Origin: a virus
Virus record (IMG/VR): IMGVR_UViG_3300048591_000484
Span: 1-32,922 of that record
DNA length: 32,922 nt
Direction: 5' to 3' (one strand)
In this document: one piece after another, positions 29,704 to 32,922 of the stretch
Position numbering within the stretch: position 1 is the first letter of the stretch
Layout of the letters: each line of letters begins with the position of its first letter
Notes under the pieces: generated by a model
What the model saw: only the letters and a program-made list of their open reading frames with translations
What the model was told of the DNA's origin: nothing
The model's database searches: none
Program-made: the position numbers and the translations under genes

Positions 29704-29719
29704 TGTTCCATGTGGAACA
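29704..29719. promoter_or_regulatory. parS-like 16-bp palindrome
   Basis: TGTTCCATGTGGAACA has perfect arms TGTTCCA/TGGAACA around a TG centre. It differs at only one base (position 8, T for C) from the known bacterial parS consensus TGTTNCACGTGNAACA. It abuts the -35 box of the putative late promoter. It could be bound by host ParB, by a phage factor, or act as an operator. The phage ParB-domain protein has no HTH domain and so is not the obvious ligand. Confidence 0.65.
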
Positions 29720-29721
29720 TT

Positions 29722-30006
29722 TTATTCATTAGCTACCTCTGGCATCCTTGGTTCTACAGCTAGTGCTTTTTGTAACTTTGCTTCTTTCGTGAGCCTCATC
29801 TGGTGCCATGAGATAGGATCATAAACTAGCTTCATTTGCTCGATCATAAGTTCGCAGTCTACCAATTCTTCGAGTAGCTTATTGTGATTTTGTCTGCCCT
29901 TAGCTCTGTGCAACGCCTCTACTGCTAGCTCTGAACACTCTTCGGCTAGTTGTTTTAGTTGAGCGTTTTCGCCCCATTTTGCAAGTGCAGCTTCAAAGAT
30001 GTTCAT
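29722..30006 (-). CDS. MazG-like nucleotide pyrophosphohydrolase
   Basis: A 94-residue helical protein. The all-alpha NTP pyrophosphohydrolase motif is present: AEECSEL (Glu22, Glu23, Glu26) and LLEELVD (Glu46, Glu47, Asp50) with helices between. Such enzymes hydrolyse nucleoside triphosphates, which may alter nucleotide pools or (p)ppGpp signalling during infection. The length is typical of phage MazG-like proteins. Start ATG 30006. Confidence 0.8.
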   Translation of the reverse strand: MNIFEAALAKWGENAQLKQLAEECSELAVEALHRAKGRQNHNKLLEELVDCELMIEQMKLVYDPISWHQMRLTKEAKLQKALAVEPRMPEVANE

Positions 30007-30010
30007 TCAT

Positions 30011-30109
30011 TCACCCATCAGTTGTTTTAATACATCTCTGCTCAGGATGTAATAGAGGCCAATCATTGTCGGCTGCCTTCTTAATTCTCTCTCTAAGTTG
30101 TTGGTTCAT
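30011..30109 (-). CDS. Possible 32-residue small protein
   Basis: ATG 30109 overlaps the stop of the upstream gene, and the frame ends at TGA 30011, just before ATG 30006. The product (MNQQLRERIKKAADNDWPLL then HPEQRCIK) is helical and charged. It fills the 86-nt gap exactly and is more likely coding than not. Confidence 0.45.
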   Translation of the reverse strand: MNQQLRERIKKAADNDWPLLHPEQRCIKTTDG

Positions 30110-30440
30110 GTTTTAGCCTCACAACTTCACCAAATAACTCATTGGCATTTCTAGTTATTCTATTAGCAGATGATTTTATAGACGCATTTAAAAGAGTTTC
30201 ATTTGTTGGCTTAACCAAGTTTACATAATCACCAAGAAAAGAAATAATCCTCAAGGCATCAGTCCGATTAATTGTATTGCATGAGTGAAATTCTCTATCC
30301 CAGCCTTCGGTCAAAGCAACTATCCATCGTCCTTTATGCTTTACAACGGCTAAGGTTTGGTATGCGTTTAACTGCATCCTGCGCTTAGGATTTTTTGCTC
30401 TGAATAGATTTTTACCGATCTTTATGCTTTCATTTTTCAT
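30093..30440 (-). CDS. Hypothetical basic phage protein
   Basis: A 115-residue protein, basic, with a beta N-terminal part (AYQTLAVVKHKGRWIVALTE) and a helical C-terminal part (IKSSANRITRNANELFGEVV). No known motif. It is one of the short genes in the early block and overlaps no gene at its start. ATG 30440. Confidence 0.55.
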   Translation of the reverse strand: MKNESIKIGKNLFRAKNPKRRMQLNAYQTLAVVKHKGRWIVALTEGWDREFHSCNTINRTDALRIISFLGDYVNLVKPTNETLLNASIKSSANRITRNANELFGEVVRLKHEPTT

Positions 30441-30590
30441 TTATCTTTTCCATATAAGGGTTAAACAATGAGGACACCAATGCGCTGAGTTGGTGTGGTA
30501 ATTTTTAATCCAATGCCTTAAATTACACTTCGGACATTTATATCCAAAAAGTAATGTTTTTAACCAATGTTCTTTAATTTCAAAAATCAT
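30441..30590 (-). CDS. 49-residue zinc-ribbon protein
   Basis: A short gene with two Cys pairs: CPKC (19-22) and CPHC (39-42), a compact zinc ribbon with His and Trp residues between. ATG 30590 overlaps the upstream TGA as ATGA, and its TAA touches the next ATG. The precise packing supports it. Small zinc ribbons like this often bind nucleic acid or host polymerase. No family is assigned. Confidence 0.7.
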   Translation of the reverse strand: MIFEIKEHWLKTLLFGYKCPKCNLRHWIKNYHTNSAHWCPHCLTLIWKR

Positions 30591-30829
30591 CTACCACTCT
30601 CTGCTTCTAACTCTTCAGCCAAAGCCCTAGCCAACATAATTGCCGACTTTGCATGATATTTTACAGTCAGGCCGTCCATGTTTTGAGGAATAGAATGGTC
30701 GTTTGCATTTACGCTTGCTGACATAAGATGCAAAGCAAAATACTCTAACTTCGTTAGACCTGATTCAATCCATTGATACTGAGTTACATCTCCTAGTTTT
30801 TGCGGAAAAGCCTTATCTGTTAATTTCAT
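30587..30829 (-). CDS. Hypothetical phage protein
   Basis: An 80-residue protein beginning MKLTDKAFPQKLGDVTQYQW with the ESGLTKLEYFALHLMSA motif seen in many small phage proteins of unknown function. ATG 30829 with SD AAAGGGG follows the HNH gene by one base. Confidence 0.6.
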   Translation of the reverse strand: MKLTDKAFPQKLGDVTQYQWIESGLTKLEYFALHLMSASVNANDHSIPQNMDGLTVKYHAKSAIMLARALAEELEAESGR

Positions 30830-31072
30830 TTATTCCCCTTTAACCAACCTTTTCCTACCAAATACCTCGACGATTGTCCAATCTCTTGCCTGTAAGTAAG
30901 CTCGAACTTGTAAATACTTCTCGACGAAAGTAATTATTCCAATCTTGTGCTGCTCTATATGATGAAGCCTGCAAAGTGGCATTATGTTTTCTTGTTCATC
31001 CCCACCGCCAGAACCTCTTGTCTTTATGTGGGCTTTATCTGGATTTTCTTTGTTGCACACCAAGCACTTCAC
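30830..31072 (-). CDS. Small HNH-type endonuclease-like protein
   Basis: An 80-residue protein. CLVCNKE (Cys3, Cys6), AHIKTRGSGGGDEQENIMPL and CRLHH are the zinc and HNH motifs of the NinG/DUF968-type nuclease fold, with an Ala-His pair as the catalytic strand. The start is GTG 31072, which overlaps the upstream TGA as GTGA. It may be a recombination nuclease, and it lies with RusA in the same block. Confidence 0.72.
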   Translation of the reverse strand: MKCLVCNKENPDKAHIKTRGSGGGDEQENIMPLCRLHHIEQHKIGIITFVEKYLQVRAYLQARDWTIVEVFGRKRLVKGE

Positions 31073-31248
31073 ATAAACTTTCTTGTGTCTTGCACCATTA
31101 TTCTAAACCTTTGCTCTCCGAACTCCACCATAAGTATTTCGTCTCCAAGCTGTGTCACATGAATTGGATTTCCTGTTTGAGTGTTGTCGATGCTTTCCAT
31201 TATATCTCTGATTAGCTTTACCAGCTCTTGAGTTGTCACCTCGTCCAT
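31069..31248 (-). CDS. 59-residue hypothetical protein
   Basis: The frame from ATG 31248 (SD GGAGGG 5 nt upstream, very good) to TGA 31069 encodes MDEVTTQELVKLIRDIMESI and a beta C-terminal part (VTQLGDEILMVEFGEQRFRI). It overlaps the CsrA-like frame by 146 nt and the HNH gene by 4 nt. Its codon use and protein composition are better than those of the overlapping frame, so it is more likely the main product here. Confidence 0.65.
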   Translation of the reverse strand: MDEVTTQELVKLIRDIMESIDNTQTGNPIHVTQLGDEILMVEFGEQRFRIMVQDTRKFM

Positions 31249-31450
31249 GAGATCCCTCCAGTTTTATTATGGTCTCACGGCTTGCTTCAATGAACAACTG
31301 GGCAGAGTTTCCAAACCTTTTCTTATAAGTTATAGACGCATCACCTATTTTTAGGGTTTGTCCTGGCTTAAGTTTAGTAATAAATCTTGTCTTGTGCTGT
31401 GTTTTTTTAGAACTATTAATGTCTGCTCTTTTTCTAATGATAACGTCCAT
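31103..31450 (-). CDS. CsrA-like small protein
   Basis: From ATG 31450 (SD GGAG). The central part (LKPGQTLKIGDASITYKKRF, then FIEASRETIIKLEG) resembles CsrA/RsmA: a G-x-T-L-x-I-G-D start and I-x-A-x-x-x-x-x-I positions. The match is loose and short. The frame overlaps RusA by 100 nt and the 59-residue protein by 146 nt; the non-overlapped part is only 102 nt. The last 50 residues look like random translation. It may be a true short RNA-binding protein with a smaller real extent. Confidence 0.4.
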   Translation of the reverse strand: MDVIIRKRADINSSKKTQHKTRFITKLKPGQTLKIGDASITYKKRFGNSAQLFIEASRETIIKLEGSHGRGDNSRAGKANQRYNGKHRQHSNRKSNSCDTAWRRNTYGGVRRAKV

Positions 31451-31812
31451 AGCTTCTCTCTCCACCCTGCAAAAAAATACTTGTCATCTATTTTCAGCAT
31501 ATTAGACAGCTGATCTAAACAGGGCTTTAGTCTATTATCAACGTCTAGTTTCTTTGGCTCATTTTTTTTTGAAAAGATCCTTTCTTTTTTAAATATAAAA
31601 TAAACATCAACCCTAACAGTCGATCCATTCTCTACCCAAGACCGAGCCAGAGCCGCCATGCCTTCTATTTCTTTTGAATGTGTTAGTGCAAAAAGCTGAC
31701 AGCGCTTCTCGTAGTCTCTCCCAATACTCGTTTTGATTAGTCGTCCCCTCACTGGTGCTAGCATCTGATTTACTGATGGCGGGATCGGAAGTCCTTTTAA
31801 AACTATTTTCAT
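31351..31812 (-). CDS. rusA: RusA-family Holliday junction resolvase
   Basis: A 153-residue protein. The RusA signature is clear: LPIPPSVNQMLAPVRGRLIK at the N-terminus, then FKKERIFSKKNEPKKLDVDN with Asp90, Asp92 and Lys96, then CLDQLSNML (Asp100) and KIDDKYFFAGW (Asp109, Asp110). RusA dimers cut four-way junctions. With the RecE-like and ERF proteins it completes a recombination set. Start ATG 31812. It overlaps the upstream frame by 200 nt. Confidence 0.9.
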   Translation of the reverse strand: MKIVLKGLPIPPSVNQMLAPVRGRLIKTSIGRDYEKRCQLFALTHSKEIEGMAALARSWVENGSTVRVDVYFIFKKERIFSKKNEPKKLDVDNRLKPCLDQLSNMLKIDDKYFFAGWREKLWTLSLEKEQTLIVLKKHSTRQDLLLNLSQDKP

Positions 31813-32155
31813 AAACTAACCATAGCCTTATAAGGCCCTCTAAAACAAACTCATTATTAGAAAGAAGAAATGGAATTGTGCGAGACATTATATCTCTTTC
31901 AATGCTTGTCAGGTTAGATTCGCAAACCTGCGACAGAGCTTGTGATAGGTTATTGCCTTGGTCCATCTTTTTTAAGAGCTTTCTTGCTATTGGCAGATTA
32001 ATAACTTTTAGAATATAGAGAGAGAAAACAACAAACTCAGAGCAGTTTCTTGCTATTCTTTCTGTCGTGCTATTCCAAACAACAAGCCTAGAGCGCATCC
32101 TTCTAACTTCATAGTTGTCTACAAAGTTTAGAAGGATTTTAAAAACTCCACTCAT
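31613..32155 (-). CDS. Hypothetical helical protein, long overlap with rusA
   Basis: The frame starts at ATG 32155 (2 nt after the upstream stop) and is open to 31613, 200 nt into rusA. The N-terminal 115 residues are helical (VRRMRSRLVVWNSTTERIAR, FSLYILKVINLPIARKLLKK). The C-terminal 65 residues, read in the overlap, are Ser/Asp/Arg rich and probably accidental. Coupling with the upstream membrane protein is likely. Function is unknown. Confidence 0.5.
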   Translation of the reverse strand: MSGVFKILLNFVDNYEVRRMRSRLVVWNSTTERIARNCSEFVVFSLYILKVINLPIARKLLKKMDQGNNLSQALSQVCESNLTSIERDIMSRTIPFLLSNNEFVLEGLIRLWLVYENSFKRTSDPAISKSDASTSEGTTNQNEYWERLREALSAFCTNTFKRNRRHGGSGSVLGREWIDC

Positions 32156-32157
32156 GT

Positions 32158-32343
32158 TTATTTTAATGTCGGAAGTCTCTCCTGTTCCCCACATCTGTAT
32201 AAGAACTCCCCAACCATTATCGGCTGATTTGATTTAATTTTTGTTTTTAGGCTATCAGAACCCAAAGAGAATCCCAACACAATAGCCCCACACGCAATAA
32301 CTAAAATTGCAAGAACGTCAAAATACAATAGTTTTTTCTTCAT
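32158..32343 (-). CDS. Small membrane protein
   Basis: A 61-residue protein with an N-terminal transmembrane helix (YFDVLAILVIACGAIVLGFS) after three Lys, then a short extracytoplasmic or cytoplasmic tail with one Cys. It overlaps the preceding gene as ATGA. It could be a signal-anchored inner membrane protein. Function is unknown. Confidence 0.6.
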   Translation of the reverse strand: MKKKLLYFDVLAILVIACGAIVLGFSLGSDSLKTKIKSNQPIMVGEFLYRCGEQERLPTLK

Positions 32344-32642
32344 TTTTTTACCTCTCTTTGTTTCCCATATTTCTTTTCTATATACTTATTATAATTGATA
32401 ACTGCGTCTTTAAGTTTGAAATCATAGCCAACCCTGCATTTCAGTGTTACTTCTCTTGGCTTGTATTTCCACAGCTTTTCAGCTGTTTTTTCTAAGTATG
32501 TTAAAAACTCATCTGATTTTTCTCCACCACTCGGATCTAACAATATCTCGGCCAGTATTTTTAGAGTTTCTCTAATGTTTGCAATGCTTGTTTGAGACTT
32601 CTTTCCCTCTCGCTTCGCAATTTCTTTGATTAGTTTTTTCAT
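32340..32642 (-). CDS. Hypothetical helical protein after the Gly-rich array
   Basis: A 100-residue highly charged helical protein (KKLIKEIAKREGKKSQTSIA, later YLEKTAEKLWKYKPREVTL). ATG 32642 is coupled as ATGA to a frame that reads Ala-Leu/Met through the hexamer array, and lies 22 nt after the stop of the Gly-rich frame. The SD AAGGA is far (13 nt), so translation may depend on ribosomes arriving from the repeat. Function not recognised. Confidence 0.55.
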   Translation of the reverse strand: MKKLIKEIAKREGKKSQTSIANIRETLKILAEILLDPSGGEKSDEFLTYLEKTAEKLWKYKPREVTLKCRVGYDFKLKDAVINYNKYIEKKYGKQREVKK

Positions 32643-32663
32643 CTTTTATTCTTAATCCTTTCC

Positions 32664-32922
32664 TTAGTCGCCATAGCCAGAGCCAGAGCCATCGCCAGAG
32701 CCATAGCCAGAGCCAGAGCCAGAGCCATCGCCAGAGCCAGAGCCAGAGCCAGAGCCATCGCCATAGCCATCGCCATAGCCAGAGCCAGAGCCATAGCCAG
32801 AGCCAGAGCCAGAGCCATCGCCAGAGCCAGAGCCAGAGCCAGAGCCATCGCCATAGCCATAGCCATAGCCAGAGCCAGAGCCAGAGCCATAGCCAGAGCC
32901 ATCGTTTATTTTATTTAAGATT
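32664..32922 (-). CDS. Gly-Ser/Tyr/Asp repeat protein, body and C-terminus (5' end at contig edge)
   Basis: This is the main part of the protein whose start is at 130-132 (circle). From the right edge the frame reads 39 X-Gly pairs: 23 Ser, 9 Tyr and 7 Asp, then Gly-Asp and TAA (32664-32666). With its eight-residue leader MEILNKIN the full product is 87 residues, disordered, with no hydrophobic core. It is open in five of six frames, so protein-level evidence is weak; the start overlaps the preceding gene end as other genes in this operon do. Short stickers (Tyr) separated by Gly-Ser resemble low-complexity domains that can condense. This is only a hypothesis. Confidence 0.5.
   Translation of the reverse strand, partial: ILNKINDGSGYGSGSGSGYGYGYGDGSGSGSGSGDGSGSGSGYGSGSGYGDGYGDGSGSGSGSGDGSGSGSGYGSGDGSGSGYGD
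32670..32903. repeat. Hexanucleotide array 1 (39 units in the circle)
   Basis: Thirty-nine consecutive 6-bp units, each gccaga, gccata or gccatc on the plus strand. An 11-unit (66-bp) block at 32700-32765 recurs at 32790-32855, so the array has a higher-order repeat from a recent duplication. The last 18 units are also present at 1-108 because of the assembly overlap. Copy number is uncertain because short reads cannot span the array. Confidence 0.95.
32796..32922. repeat. Right copy of 127-bp direct terminal repeat
   Basis: Identical to 1-127. The overlap includes 18 hexamer units and the 19 bases after them, up to the taagatt found at both ends. The assembler probably broke the circle here because of the low-complexity array. 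Confidence 0.9.

Noticed and set aside
32639-32902. Ala-Leu/Ala-Met repeat protein as the main product of array 1
   Set aside because: The frame is open only because the hexamer has no stop. ATG 107 has no SD. It ends as ATGA on the next gene, so coupling remains possible, but the Gly-rich frame has better start context.
32670-32903. CRISPR array
   Set aside because: Units are 6 bp without spacers, and no cas genes are present.
1-32922. Diversity-generating retroelement
   Set aside because: No reverse transcriptase gene and no template/variable repeat pair were seen near the fibre genes.
1-32922. Temperate lifestyle genes (integrase, CI repressor, excisionase)
   Set aside because: No tyrosine or serine recombinase catalytic motif was found. 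The small HTH proteins alone do not show lysogeny.

Overview
The window is a complete tailed-phage genome that closes on itself. The first 127 bases and the last 127 bases are identical, so the unit is a circle of about 32,795 bp and the ends are an assembly overlap placed inside a hexanucleotide repeat. Two lipoprotein signal peptides with lipoboxes point to a Gram-negative host. The tape measure, tail tube, tail terminator and a gpG/gpGT-type -1 frameshift indicate a long non-contractile tail (siphovirus type). I see no integrase, CI-type repressor, DNA polymerase, primase, helicase or replication initiator. The host genus cannot be told from sequence alone.

Layout. Nearly all genes lie on the minus strand and are read from high to low coordinates. 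A divergent control region at about 6,000-6,150 separates the minus-strand lipoprotein gene from a short plus-strand operon of four small genes (6,151-7,021). From 5,977 downward comes the early block: lipoprotein, small HTH protein, HNH endonuclease, a 240-nt strongly structured GC-rich region, a second HTH protein paralogous to the first, RecE-like exonuclease, ERF-type annealing protein, and a run of small proteins, four of which carry tandem repeats. The block crosses the contig junction and continues from 32,922 down to 29,722 with membrane proteins, a RusA resolvase, an HNH protein, zinc-ribbon proteins and a MazG-like NTP pyrophosphohydrolase. A promoter with a TTGACA -35 box next to a parS-like palindrome (29,704-29,719) opens the late block. 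That block holds a ParB-domain protein, a Mom-like DNA-modification protein, terminases, portal, scaffold, capsid, connectors, tail, lysis cassette (12,965 to 11,837), baseplate and receptor-binding proteins, and ends with a metallophosphoesterase and a zinc metallopeptidase.

How it works together. RecE-like nuclease, ERF protein and RusA form a complete recombination set, and with host replisomes they could make the substrate for packaging. Mom-like modification and possibly the pentapeptide-repeat protein would protect against restriction. The least explained parts are (i) two hexanucleotide arrays that encode tiny low-complexity peptides between otherwise tightly packed genes, (ii) the HTH / HNH / structured-RNA / HTH module with its shared promoter motif, and (iii) the parS-like site. 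Starts were chosen from Shine-Dalgarno (SD) spacing and overlaps. Family names come from motif recognition without database searches.
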